Part shown: positions 49,670 through 58,146 of the stretch, one piece after another | Layout: the number at the start of each line of letters is the position of its first letter | Position numbering within the stretch: position 1 is the first letter of the stretch | NCBI GenBank assembly: GCA_050249955.1 | Contig: JBFWPN010000014.1 | Location: forward strand, 62,001-126,000 | Reading direction: 5' to 3' | Length of the DNA: 64,000 nt | Origin: CAVVIG01 sp050249955 | Lineage (GTDB): Bacteria > Acidobacteriota > Vicinamibacteria > Vicinamibacterales > CAVVIG01 | Translations under genes and position numbers: made by a program | The notes under the pieces: model-generated | The model's input: the letters and a program-made list of their open reading frames with translations, nothing else | Told to the model about the DNA's origin: nothing | Database searches by the model: none

Positions 49670-50092
49670 ATGACCCCGATGACCTCGAATCAGGAGCCAG
49701 CCGACCTCGGCGTATGGCTCCGCCTGCTGGCGCTGCTGCTCGTGGCGTGGGAGCCGGTGGCGTTCGCCATGGTCGCGGCCGGCGCGACCAACGCCATCGG
49801 TGTGCGAGGGACCCCGGTGGTCCTGGTGCTGGTGGCGCGGCTGGCGGCCACCGCGCTCTGTGTTGCAGCCGGACGCGCGGTGCTCGATCGGCGCCCGTCG
49901 GCCCCGGCACTGGTGAAGGGCGCGCTGATCGCCTCGGCGGCCGTGCAGATCTTCGCGACGCTCACGCCGTTCTTCCCGAGCAACCGACTGCCGGGGCAGG
50001 CACCGTTCGTGGCGGGCGCCACCGCCATCTACTACGGCGCCTGGCTCGGCTACATGTGGCGCGCCCGCCGGGTCAGGGACATCTTCGCCTGA
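49670..50092 (+). CDS. Small four-helix membrane protein (DUF2569-like)
   Basis: 140 aa with four predicted transmembrane helices (WLRLLALLLVAWEPVAFAMV, VVLVLVARLAATALCVAAG, LVKGALIASAAVQIFATLTPF, APFVAGATAIYYGAWLGYMW). The layout resembles DUF2569-type proteins, but the similarity is only structural by eye. Function unknown. It ends 6 bases before the stop of the convergent M28 peptidase gene. Confidence 0.7.
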   Translation: MTPMTSNQEPADLGVWLRLLALLLVAWEPVAFAMVAAGATNAIGVRGTPVVLVLVARLAATALCVAAGRAVLDRRPSAPALVKGALIASAAVQIFATLTPFFPSNRLPGQAPFVAGATAIYYGAWLGYMWRARRVRDIFA

Positions 50093-50098
50093 CGGCGG

Positions 50099-51832
50099 TC
50101 ATCGAGTGCCCTTGAGCATCTCCTCGCGTTTCGCGCGGAACTCCGAGCCGGGACGCCAGGCCGGCATCCGGTCTGCCTCGGCGACACGGAAGCCGACCGC
50201 CAGGAACACCTTGAGATCTTCCTGGGCGCCGGTCAGGTCCCAGTCCGGCCGCACGACGTCGCTGGGCTGGTGATAGTCGCGCTCGTTCCATTGGGCCCGC
50301 ACCTGCTCGCCGAACTCCCTGGGCTTGCCGAGGTATTCGATCCCCTCGTCCGGGTCGAGTGCCGGCACGCCCTGCTTGGCGAAGTTGAAGTGATCCGAGC
50401 GGTAATAGAAGCCTTTCTCCGGCTCGGGATCCGGCCGGATGAGCCGGCCCTGTTCGCCGGCGGCATCGCGGGCGTAGTCGTCCAGTTCGGACGCGCCGTA
50501 GCCGACCAGCGTCAGGTCGCGGGTGCGGCCGTGCACGTTCAGCCCGTCGATGTTGATGTTGGCGGCCGTCCGCGCCAGCGGATACACCGGCGTCACAGCG
50601 TAGTACTGGGATCCCAGGAGCCCCTGCTCCTCGGCCGTCACCGCCAGGAAGACCACCGACCGCCTGGGCCTGGCCGGCAGCTTCGTGAAGGCGCGCGCCG
50701 TCTCGAGGACCCCGGCAACGCCGACGGCGTTGTCCTTGGCACCGTTGTAGATCGTGTCGTCGTTCACCGCCGGCCCGACACCCAGGTGATCCCAGTGGGC
50801 GGAGTACACGACGTACTCGTTCTTCAGTTGCGTATCGCGCCCATCGAGGCGGGCGATGACGTTGCGCGACTCCACGGTCCGCAGCGTGTTCGTGATCGTC
50901 ATGGAGGCACGAAGCCCCAGGGGCACCGGCCTGAAGTCGCGCGAGGCGGCCTGGGACTTCAGGGTGCCGAAGTCCTGTCCTGCGAGTCGGGTCAGTTCAC
51001 GTGCGCGGTCGAGCGAGATCCAGCCCTCGATGGCCGGTCGGGCCATGTTCTTGTCCGGTGTGACGAGGTCGAACTGCTCGCCGACCTTGGACTGGACGAC
51101 GCTGAAGGGGTATCCGGCAGGATCTGTCTCGTGCACGATGAGGGCACCGGCCGCCCCCTTCTCCATCGCGATCTCGTACTTGTAGGTCCAGCGGCCGTAG
51201 TAGGTCATGGCGCGGCCGCCGAACATCTTCGCATCGAGCTGGGAGGCGTTGTCGGGATCGGGAACCGGCGGGTCGTTCACGAGCATGACGAGCGTCTTGC
51301 CCCGCACGTCGAGCCCCTTGTAATCGTCCCATCCGTACTCCGGCGCCACCACCCCATAGCCGACGAACACGAGCTCCGAGTCCTTGATGGCCGCCGACTC
51401 GGCCACGTGCTTGGTCCAGGCCACCACGTCGTCCTTCCAGGCGAGCTGGATGGTCTGGCCGCCGTGGGCGATGGTGAGAGGGGCGGGCGTGGGCGTGATG
51501 CCGACGAGCGGCACCTTCTGGATGTAGGTCCCGTCGGTGTTACCCGGCTTCAGTCCCATGCGCCGGAACTGATCCACCAGGTAGGCCACGGTGAGATCCT
51601 CGCCTCTGGTGCCGGGGGCGCGGCCCTGGAACTCGTCGGACGCGAGAGTCTTCGTGTGCTCGAGCACGGCGCTCATGTCGAGATCGGGCAGGTCGCCGAT
51701 GGCCGTGCGTACCACCGTGGGGGTTGGCCCTGGCACCTGGTCGGTTGCGGGTCGCTCCTCGCGCGTGTCGCACGCGGCAGCGGCAGTCAGCACAGCGGCG
51801 AGCGCAATGGCCCTCTTCGTCATGCCCTCCAT
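50099..51832 (-). CDS. M28-family zinc aminopeptidase, lipoprotein
   Basis: 577 aa (574 if the Met at 51823 is used). Residues 4-21 form a lipoprotein signal ending in AAAC, so the protein is probably anchored to a membrane facing outward. A PA domain is inserted (AMEKGAAGALIVHETDPAGYP), followed by the M28 catalytic core with zinc ligands in YSAHWDHLG, AKDNAVGVAG, VTAEEQGLLGS, NINIDG and DYHQPSD. It removes N-terminal residues from peptides. One of at least five extracellular peptidases in the window. Confidence 0.92.
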   Translation of the reverse strand: MEGMTKRAIALAAVLTAAAACDTREERPATDQVPGPTPTVVRTAIGDLPDLDMSAVLEHTKTLASDEFQGRAPGTRGEDLTVAYLVDQFRRMGLKPGNTDGTYIQKVPLVGITPTPAPLTIAHGGQTIQLAWKDDVVAWTKHVAESAAIKDSELVFVGYGVVAPEYGWDDYKGLDVRGKTLVMLVNDPPVPDPDNASQLDAKMFGGRAMTYYGRWTYKYEIAMEKGAAGALIVHETDPAGYPFSVVQSKVGEQFDLVTPDKNMARPAIEGWISLDRARELTRLAGQDFGTLKSQAASRDFRPVPLGLRASMTITNTLRTVESRNVIARLDGRDTQLKNEYVVYSAHWDHLGVGPAVNDDTIYNGAKDNAVGVAGVLETARAFTKLPARPRRSVVFLAVTAEEQGLLGSQYYAVTPVYPLARTAANINIDGLNVHGRTRDLTLVGYGASELDDYARDAAGEQGRLIRPDPEPEKGFYYRSDHFNFAKQGVPALDPDEGIEYLGKPREFGEQVRAQWNERDYHQPSDVVRPDWDLTGAQEDLKVFLAVGFRVAEADRMPAWRPGSEFRAKREEMLKGTR

Positions 51833-51888
51833 TCTGGCGGACCGTTCCCGATTCCGCCAAGGGCCGGCCGGGGCGGCGCGACGCGGGA

Positions 51889-51917
51889 TTGCAAAGCCGC
51901 CACCGCTGTCTTACAGT
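51889..51917 (+). promoter_or_regulatory. Promoter of the 312-aa gene, probably leaderless
   Basis: TTGCAA and TACAGT separated by 17 bases; the -10 box ends 8 bases before the ATG at 51926, so transcription would begin almost at the start codon. No ribosome site is visible, which fits a leaderless mRNA. Confidence 0.5.
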
Positions 51918-51925
51918 CCGTGCTG

Positions 51926-52864
51926 ATGTCCCGCAGGTTCGTGTCCGGGCTTGCGCTCGCGTGCTCGGCGCTGGTCGCCGCCACCGAGGCCCAGCCCGCG
52001 CCGCCGGTACTCACGGCCGTCCTGTCGCGCGCGGCCACGTACGTCGAGCGGTTCGCGGATCAGGTCTCGGGCTTCGTGACCGCCGAGGCCTACGTCCAGG
52101 ACGTGTTCCTGCCGGTGAATCGCTTCGGGGTGAGGCCTGGCGGATCCCGGCCGTACACGGGCCCGGTGCACCGGGAGCTGACCTCCGACCTGCTGCTCGT
52201 CCGACCCGTCGGCTCCGACGCCTGGATGCAGTTCCGGGACGTGACGGCGGTAGACGGCCGGCCACTGAAGGACCGCAACGACCGGCTGGCCAGGCTGTTC
52301 CTCGAACCCTCCAGGTCGACCGCCACGCAATCCCGCAAGATCATGGAGGAGAGCGCGCGGTACAACATCGGCGACATCGAGCGAAACATCAACCTGCCCG
52401 TGCTCGCGCTCGTGGTCCTCGACCGGCGTGCCCAGCCCGGGTTCGAGTTCACCTACGCGCCCGATGGCAAGGCGGTGTCCCTGCCGGCTCGGGAGGCGTT
52501 CCGCCCGCCGGCCGACGCCCTGGTGGTCGCATTCACGGAGACGCAGTTGCGCACCCTGGTCGCCTCGCCGCAGGGTAAGAACCTGCGCGCGAGCGGGCAC
52601 TACTGGCTCGACCGGGGCACGTCGCAGGTCTACATGACCGAGATCGGCGTCGACGACATGTGGCTCCGGGCGCAGATCTACGTGGCGTACGGGAAAGTCG
52701 ACGGTATCGACGTGCCGGTGCCAATCGAGATGTTCGAGCGCTACGAGAACAAGCTCAACGGCACCCGCGTGGAAGGGTCTGCCCGCTACGCGAACTTCAG
52801 GAAATTCACGGTGGCTGTCGACGAGGACATCGCTCCAATCGACAACAAGAAGCAGGAGCGCTGA
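51926..52864 (+). CDS. Secreted protein of unknown function next to Ku
   Basis: 312 aa. Signal peptide 1-22 (FVSGLALACSALVAATEA). The rest is a mixed alpha/beta protein with VYMTEIGVDDMWLRAQIYVAYGKVDGIDVPVPIEMFERYE near the C-terminus, which reminds of outer-membrane-lipoprotein-sorting-like sheets; similar proteins are frequent in Acidobacteriota as hypothetical proteins. It ends 7 bases before ku, but as an exported protein its connection to DNA repair is probably only transcriptional. Confidence 0.72.
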   Translation: MSRRFVSGLALACSALVAATEAQPAPPVLTAVLSRAATYVERFADQVSGFVTAEAYVQDVFLPVNRFGVRPGGSRPYTGPVHRELTSDLLLVRPVGSDAWMQFRDVTAVDGRPLKDRNDRLARLFLEPSRSTATQSRKIMEESARYNIGDIERNINLPVLALVVLDRRAQPGFEFTYAPDGKAVSLPAREAFRPPADALVVAFTETQLRTLVASPQGKNLRASGHYWLDRGTSQVYMTEIGVDDMWLRAQIYVAYGKVDGIDVPVPIEMFERYENKLNGTRVEGSARYANFRKFTVAVDEDIAPIDNKKQER

Positions 52865-52871
52865 CACGACT

Positions 52872-53759
52872 ATGGCCGCACGACCGACCTGGAAGGGTTA
52901 CCTGAAGATCAGCCTCGTCAACATCCCGGTCAAGGTGTTCCCGGCCACGGACGCGAGCGCCACGATCAGCTTCAACCAGCTCCACGGCGAGTGCCAGACG
53001 CGCATCCAGCAGAAGCGCTGGTGTCCCACCTGCCAGAAGGAGGTGCCCAACACGGACATCGTGAAGGGCTACGAGTTCGAGAAGGGACGCTGGGTGGTAA
53101 TGGACGAGGGGGACATCGAGAAGGTCCGCGTCGAGTCGACGCGGGTCATCAACCTCGAGAAGTTCACCGAGGACGTCGAGATCGACCCCATCTACCTGGA
53201 CAAGCCGTACTACCTGGCGCCGGACGGTGCCGTGGCCAAGGAGGCCTTCGCCGTCATCCGCGAAGGGATGAGGGGCAAGGCTGGCATCGGCAAGGTTGCG
53301 CTGTACGGGCGCGAGTATCTGATCAAGGTCCAGCCGCGCGATCGCGGCCTGGTGATGTACACGCTGCGCCATGCGAGCGAGATCCGCAGCATGGACGCCA
53401 TCGACGAACTGTCCGACATGCCCGAACAGGTGAAGCCGGGCGAGGTGGCGCTCGCGCAGCAGGTCATCGGCACCTTCGAAGGGAGCATCGACTTCGCCGA
53501 CTACCGCGACGACTACCAGGAAGGGCTGCGGGACATCATCGACGCGAAGATCGCCGGCCGCGAGGTGGTCGCGCCAGAGGTGCAGGAGCCGCCCAAGGTC
53601 GTGAACCTGATGGAGGCCCTGCGCAAGAGCCTCGACTCGATCAGCGCGACGAAGAAGAAGCCGGCACAGCCGGCCGAGGCGACCGTCCCCGCAAAGCGGC
53701 CAGCGTCGGGGCGGGGTGCCTCGCAGGGTGCGTCGACCAGGAAGAGCCGCACCGCGTAA
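52872..53759 (+). CDS. ku: Ku protein of bacterial non-homologous end joining
   Basis: 295 aa. The bacterial Ku core runs from the N-terminus (WKGYLKISLVNIPVKVFPAT, ISFNQLHGECQTRIQQKRWCPTCQKEV with a CxxC pair, GYEFEKGRWVVMDEGDIEKV, IDPIYLDKPYYLAPD) to about residue 250. The last 45 residues are a Lys/Ala/Arg-rich tail, as in Ku proteins with a basic C-terminal extension. It binds broken DNA ends and recruits a ligase D. No ligD lies in the window. Likely co-transcribed with the preceding secreted-protein gene. Confidence 0.95.
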   Translation: MAARPTWKGYLKISLVNIPVKVFPATDASATISFNQLHGECQTRIQQKRWCPTCQKEVPNTDIVKGYEFEKGRWVVMDEGDIEKVRVESTRVINLEKFTEDVEIDPIYLDKPYYLAPDGAVAKEAFAVIREGMRGKAGIGKVALYGREYLIKVQPRDRGLVMYTLRHASEIRSMDAIDELSDMPEQVKPGEVALAQQVIGTFEGSIDFADYRDDYQEGLRDIIDAKIAGREVVAPEVQEPPKVVNLMEALRKSLDSISATKKKPAQPAEATVPAKRPASGRGASQGASTRKSRTA

Positions 53760-53778
53760 CCCGCGGCGCCGGCAGGGC

Positions 53779-54516
53779 TCACACCTGTGCCGGTTTCGCT
53801 CCGCGGCGAATGACCCACCAGATGATCAGCACGAAGAGGATCGCCACCACCACGAATGTGGAGGCAAACAGGGCGATGGTGCGGTAGAGGATCGAATCCG
53901 TCTCCATCCGCGCCTCGATCGCAAGCGGCGCCCCCTGCAGCCGGTCGCCCAGCGCCTGCTCCCACACGAGAATGTTCCCCCGTCGCAGGTTGTCGGCACC
54001 TGCGTTGTGATAGGCGATCTTGCTCGGGAGGTGCATGCGGAAAGCCACGATCTCATCGCCCCCCCAGCCGACGTCGCCCACCGCCTTTCCTGCCGCCGCC
54101 CCGACCGACTGGCGGTAGTAGAACAGGTCGCCGTCACGCTTGAAGCTGTAGGTGGACCACGAAAGGACGGGTGCCTCGCCGAGCCTCGTGATGTCCTTCA
54201 CGTCCATCCGGACGTGCACGTACCGGCGGTTGCTGCGGCGCGACATCGTCACGCGGGTGACTTCGGTGTTCGGCGAGCTGAAGAACGCGGTGACCGCCTC
54301 GCGGTCCGGCGTCGTCTCGGGGTTGGTGTCGAAGCTGGAGCCGCGCAGTGCGTTCAGCGCGGCGACCGAACTGTTCACGTAGAGCGTGGCTGTGCCGTCG
54401 AGCGACAGGTACATCTCCTCTTCGTACTCGTACGCCCTGAAGAAGCCGCCACCACCGCCGCCGCACGCCTCGAGCGCGAGCAGCGCCAGCAGCACGAACA
54501 CCGACCGGATCTGCAT
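53779..54516 (-). CDS. Lipoprotein with C-terminal membrane helix, unknown function
   Basis: 245 aa. N-terminal lipobox LALLALEAC followed by a glycine run, so lipid-modified. The middle has YEYEEEMYLSLDGTATLYVNSS, ITRLGEAPVLSWSTYSFKRDGDLFYYRQ, beta-rich. A transmembrane helix lies near residues 216-236 (TIALFASTFVVVAILFVLIIW) with a basic end. The two anchors suggest a protein held at the cytoplasmic membrane with its body outside. The ATG at 54516 is set by the lipobox; upstream frame overlaps polA. Divergent from polA. Confidence 0.75.
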   Translation of the reverse strand: MQIRSVFVLLALLALEACGGGGGGFFRAYEYEEEMYLSLDGTATLYVNSSVAALNALRGSSFDTNPETTPDREAVTAFFSSPNTEVTRVTMSRRSNRRYVHVRMDVKDITRLGEAPVLSWSTYSFKRDGDLFYYRQSVGAAAGKAVGDVGWGGDEIVAFRMHLPSKIAYHNAGADNLRRGNILVWEQALGDRLQGAPLAIEARMETDSILYRTIALFASTFVVVAILFVLIIWWVIRRGAKPAQV

Positions 54517-54551
54517 TGTTCTCAATGATATAGTCAAACCCGACCTTCCCG

Positions 54552-57251
54552 ATGTCCTCCAAGCCCCTGCTCTTCCTGATCGACGGCAGCTCGCAGATGT
54601 ACCGTGCGTATCACGCGCCGATCCGGACTGCGGAAGGCACGCTGCTGCGCAACGCATCGGGCATTCCCACCAACGCGGTCTACATCTTCGTGACGATGCT
54701 GCGGAAGCTGCTGAAGGAGCAGTCGCCCGCCTACATCGCCGCCTCATTCGACCTGCCAGGGCGCACGTTCCGCGACGACCTGTCGGCGGACTACAAGGCG
54801 AACCGCGCACCGATGCCGGACGACCTGGCGAGCCAGATTCCGCTCGTGCACCGGGCCTGCGAGGCGCTTGGGGTTCCCATCGTCACGCACGAGCGCTACG
54901 AAGCCGACGACGTCATCGGCACGATGGCGAGGCGCGCGGTCGCCGAGGGGTTCGGCGTCGTCATCGTGACCGGCGACAAGGACTTCTTCCAGCTGGTCTG
55001 CGACGACATCCGTGTCTTCAATCCGCGCGACGACGGCACGTGGTACGACGACGCCGGGGTGAAGGAGAAGTTCGGCGTGCGTCCGGACCAGGTGGTCGAT
55101 GTCCTCGCACTGATGGGCGACTCGATCGACAACGTCAAGGGTGTGCCCGGCATCGGTGAGAAAGGGGCGCGCGAGCTGATCGACACGTGGGGCACGCTCG
55201 ATGCCCTGCTCGCGCACGCCGCCGAGCTGCCCGGGAAGAAGTACCGCGAGGCCCTGCTCAATCACCACGCCGACGCGCTGGCGAGCCGCCAGCTCCTGGT
55301 GATCCACACGGACGTCCCGGTGCCGTTCGAGCCGGACACCCTGAAGTATCGAGGGCCCTCGCGTGAGGACTGCTACCGGCTGTTCACCGACCTCGGCTTC
55401 CGGTCGCTCACGATGGAGTACGCGCCGACCGCAGACACGGTGAGCGCGGACTACGCGCTGGTCACCGACCTCGAGGGCATCGATGCGCTCGTGGAGGAGA
55501 TCAGGCAGGCCGGCCGTGTCGCGATCCGCGTGCTGCCCGATCGCGACGGTGCGATGCGGGCGGGCATCGTCGGCATCACGGCGTCGACGCAGGCACGCAG
55601 GGCACGCTACATCCCCATGCGGCATGCGGGGATGCATACGGGGCCGCAGCTGACGGTCGCTGACGCGCTGGCACGGCTGAAGCCAGTGCTCGAGGACCCG
55701 GCCATCGAGAAGCTCGGGCACGACCTGAAGTTCGATGCCATCGTCCTGGCACGCCACGGCGTGTCCCTAGTGGGCCTTGGCCTCGACACGATGCTGGCGA
55801 GCTACCTGCTGGATGCGACCCGTTCGGGTCATCCGCTCGAGGGGACTGCGCTCGAACACCTGGGCTACAAGGCGCTCACCGAGGAGGACCTCTGCGGACG
55901 CGGCGCGAAAGCCACGCCCCTGGTGGACCTGCCGCCCGATGCCACGCTCACTTACGCCGGCGAGCGTGCGGATCTCGTGTTCCAGCTCGCCGGGGCGCTG
56001 GCGCCGAAGCTGGTGGAGCACGGGCTGGACGGGGTGTACGCGCGGCTGGAACGGCCGCTCGTACCCGTGCTGGTGGACGTCGAACGCGCGGGCGTGCGGC
56101 TCGACTCGTCGGCCCTCGCGGCGCAGTCGCAGCGGCTCGAGAAGGAGCTGGCGCGCATCGACGCGCACATCTTCGGCCTCGCGGGCGAGCAGTTCAACAT
56201 CGGGTCGCCACAGCAGCTGTCGAGGATCCTCTTCGACAAGCTCCAATTGCCGGCGCTGCGGCGCAATGCCAAGACACGAACCGCGTCAACGGCGGCCGAC
56301 GTGCTCGAGGAGCTGGCGCAGGCTCACGAACTGCCGCGACTGATCCTGCAATGGCGCGAGCTGATGAAGCTCAAGGGCACGTACGTGGACGCCCTTCCAC
56401 AACTGGTCAACCCCGAGACAGGCCGGCTGCACACCTGCTTCAACCAGGCCGTGGCCGCAACAGGTCGCCTCAGCAGCAGCGACCCCAACCTGCAGAACAT
56501 CCCGGTGCGCACCGAGACCGGACGCGAAATCAGGCGGGCCATCATCGCGGAGCCCGGTCACCTGCTGATCTCAGCCGACTACTCGCAGATCGAGTTCCGG
56601 GTGCTGGCACACCTCGCCGACGATCCGGTCCTCGTGGACGCGTTCCGGGAAGGTGCGGACTTCCACGAGCGGACGGCCCTGAAGATCTTCGGCACCGAAA
56701 GCGGGCGCGACCCGCACGAACTTCGCAGCACGGCCAAGATGGTGAACTACGCGCTGCTGTACGGGAAGACGGCGTTCACGCTGGCCAAGGACATCGGCGT
56801 CACGCCACAGGTGGCGCAGGAGTTCATCGACGCCTACTTCGCCGGCTTCCCAAGGGTGCGGGCGTTCATCGACACGACGCTCGACGAGGCGCGTCAGTCA
56901 GGCGTGGTGAAGACACTGTACGGGAGGCGCCGGCTGGTGCCGGAGCTGACCAGCCGGAACGTGCAGATTCGCCAGGCGGCCGAACGGGAGGCTGTCAACA
57001 TGCCGATCCAGGGCACGGCGGCCGACATCCTCAAGCTCGCCATGATCGATACCCACGCCGCGCTTGCGCGCATCCCGACCGCGCGGATGATCCTGACCGT
57101 GCATGACGAACTGCTCTTCGAAGTGGCCGAGAGCGAGGCGGAGGAGACGGCGTCCGTAGTACGCGAGACGATGCAGAACGCTGCGCAGCTGCGCGTGCCG
57201 CTTACGGTCGACGTCGGGATCGGCGCAAACTGGGCCGACGCGAAAAGCTGA
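54552..57251 (+). CDS. polA: DNA polymerase I
   Basis: 899 aa. Order: 5-prime nuclease (1-290; LFLIDGSSQMYRAYHA, YEADDVIGTMA, VTGDKDFFQL), 3-5 exonuclease-like domain (about 300-490), polymerase (500-899). Polymerase motif A has Asp676 (DYSQIEFR), O-helix Arg725-Lys729-Tyr733 (RSTAKMVNYALLYG) and motif C Asp852 (VHDELLFEV). The first proofreading motif, normally DxE, reads Arg326-Val-Leu328, so exonuclease activity is probably lost although the later Asp residues persist. Tyr733 replaces the Phe common in E. coli/Taq. TATAGT at 54529-54534 is a possible -10 box without an obvious -35. Confidence 0.96.
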   Translation: MSSKPLLFLIDGSSQMYRAYHAPIRTAEGTLLRNASGIPTNAVYIFVTMLRKLLKEQSPAYIAASFDLPGRTFRDDLSADYKANRAPMPDDLASQIPLVHRACEALGVPIVTHERYEADDVIGTMARRAVAEGFGVVIVTGDKDFFQLVCDDIRVFNPRDDGTWYDDAGVKEKFGVRPDQVVDVLALMGDSIDNVKGVPGIGEKGARELIDTWGTLDALLAHAAELPGKKYREALLNHHADALASRQLLVIHTDVPVPFEPDTLKYRGPSREDCYRLFTDLGFRSLTMEYAPTADTVSADYALVTDLEGIDALVEEIRQAGRVAIRVLPDRDGAMRAGIVGITASTQARRARYIPMRHAGMHTGPQLTVADALARLKPVLEDPAIEKLGHDLKFDAIVLARHGVSLVGLGLDTMLASYLLDATRSGHPLEGTALEHLGYKALTEEDLCGRGAKATPLVDLPPDATLTYAGERADLVFQLAGALAPKLVEHGLDGVYARLERPLVPVLVDVERAGVRLDSSALAAQSQRLEKELARIDAHIFGLAGEQFNIGSPQQLSRILFDKLQLPALRRNAKTRTASTAADVLEELAQAHELPRLILQWRELMKLKGTYVDALPQLVNPETGRLHTCFNQAVAATGRLSSSDPNLQNIPVRTETGREIRRAIIAEPGHLLISADYSQIEFRVLAHLADDPVLVDAFREGADFHERTALKIFGTESGRDPHELRSTAKMVNYALLYGKTAFTLAKDIGVTPQVAQEFIDAYFAGFPRVRAFIDTTLDEARQSGVVKTLYGRRRLVPELTSRNVQIRQAAEREAVNMPIQGTAADILKLAMIDTHAALARIPTARMILTVHDELLFEVAESEAEETASVVRETMQNAAQLRVPLTVDVGIGANWADAKS

Positions 57252-57263
57252 CCCCTCGCGAAC

Positions 57264-58055
57264 TCATCGATTCCAGCGTTCCTTGAAGCGCGCCCATTCG
57301 TCCTGCAGGGTCTCCGGCGGCTGGCCCACGGCCCTGGCGCGCTCAGGAATGATGGCGCGCTGCACGAGGCGGTCGATGTCGCCCCGCAGTTCGGCACCGT
57401 GGTCCGGCGCCAGGGGCGCACGCACCCACGCCGCCTGGGCAGCCGACCACGCGCCCTGCAGGTCCCCCTGCCCGCGCGCGGCCGCCGCCGTCCAGTACGC
57501 CGCCACTGCGCTCGTCGGGCGCTGGCCAAGCTCCTCGCGCATCCGGGTGAGCACCGCCTGATAGAGAGCCTGTCGCTCGAACTCCGAACGAGGCCGCGCG
57601 TCCTCGTCCACGGCACTCGCCCACCAATCCAGCACCAGGTCGCGCCCATCGAGCAGGTTGGCGTCCGACCGCAGCACGGAGTCGAACACGGCCGCGGCGG
57701 CGCCGGCCGCCCCATCGAAGTACAGCGCCTCCCCGAGGCCGACGACGAACTCGACACGCTCCCGTTCGTTGAGACGATCGGGCGCCAGACGGCGGAGCCG
57801 CTCCCTGGCCTGTGCCAGATCGTCGGGAGACGCACCAGCACGGTGCCGCTCCAGCAGGGCACGCGCGGCGATCAGGTCCGCGGAGTCGGCCCGTTCGGGA
57901 GCCCTGCGCAGGTCATCGGCCGCGGCAATGGCGGCGTCGAAGTCGCGCATGTTATACAGCTGGCGCGCGCGCGCCAGCGAGTTCTTCTCGTCAGCCGCCC
58001 ATGCGGGGGCTGCAACCCCCGCCAGCAGCGCCAGCACCATGACCACCCGGACCAT
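57264..58055 (-). CDS. Secreted TPR-like protein
   Basis: 263 aa from the ATG at 58055 (a GTG at 58073 adds six residues). Signal peptide MVRVVMVLALLAGVAAPAWAA. The mature protein is all-helical with TPR-like pairs (ARARQLYNMRDFDAAIAAADDLRRAPE, VVGLGEALYFDGAAGAAAAVFDSVL, AVAAYWTAAAARGQGDLQGAWSAAQAAW). Likely a periplasmic protein-binding scaffold; partner unknown. TACCAT lies six bases before the ATG. Convergent with polA (12-base gap) and divergent from pcnB. Confidence 0.8.
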   Translation of the reverse strand: MVRVVMVLALLAGVAAPAWAADEKNSLARARQLYNMRDFDAAIAAADDLRRAPERADSADLIAARALLERHRAGASPDDLAQARERLRRLAPDRLNERERVEFVVGLGEALYFDGAAGAAAAVFDSVLRSDANLLDGRDLVLDWWASAVDEDARPRSEFERQALYQAVLTRMREELGQRPTSAVAAYWTAAAARGQGDLQGAWSAAQAAWVRAPLAPDHGAELRGDIDRLVQRAIIPERARAVGQPPETLQDEWARFKERWNR

Positions 58056-58109
58056 GGGCCGATGGTAGCACACGGATCTCCGGCTAAGCCTCTGACTGCT
58101 ACCGGTTTA

Positions 58110-58138
58110 TTGGCCGCCCGCTGGCGCTTTGGTACAAT
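58110..58138 (+). promoter_or_regulatory. Promoter of pcnB, probably leaderless
   Basis: TTGGCC and TACAAT separated by 17 bases; the -10 box ends 8 bases before the ATG at 58147, so the transcript would begin about two bases before it. GTACAATGCCCGG (58132-58144) is shared with the GNAT-like gene. No ribosome site. Confidence 0.6.
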
Positions 58139-58146
58139 GCCCGGCG

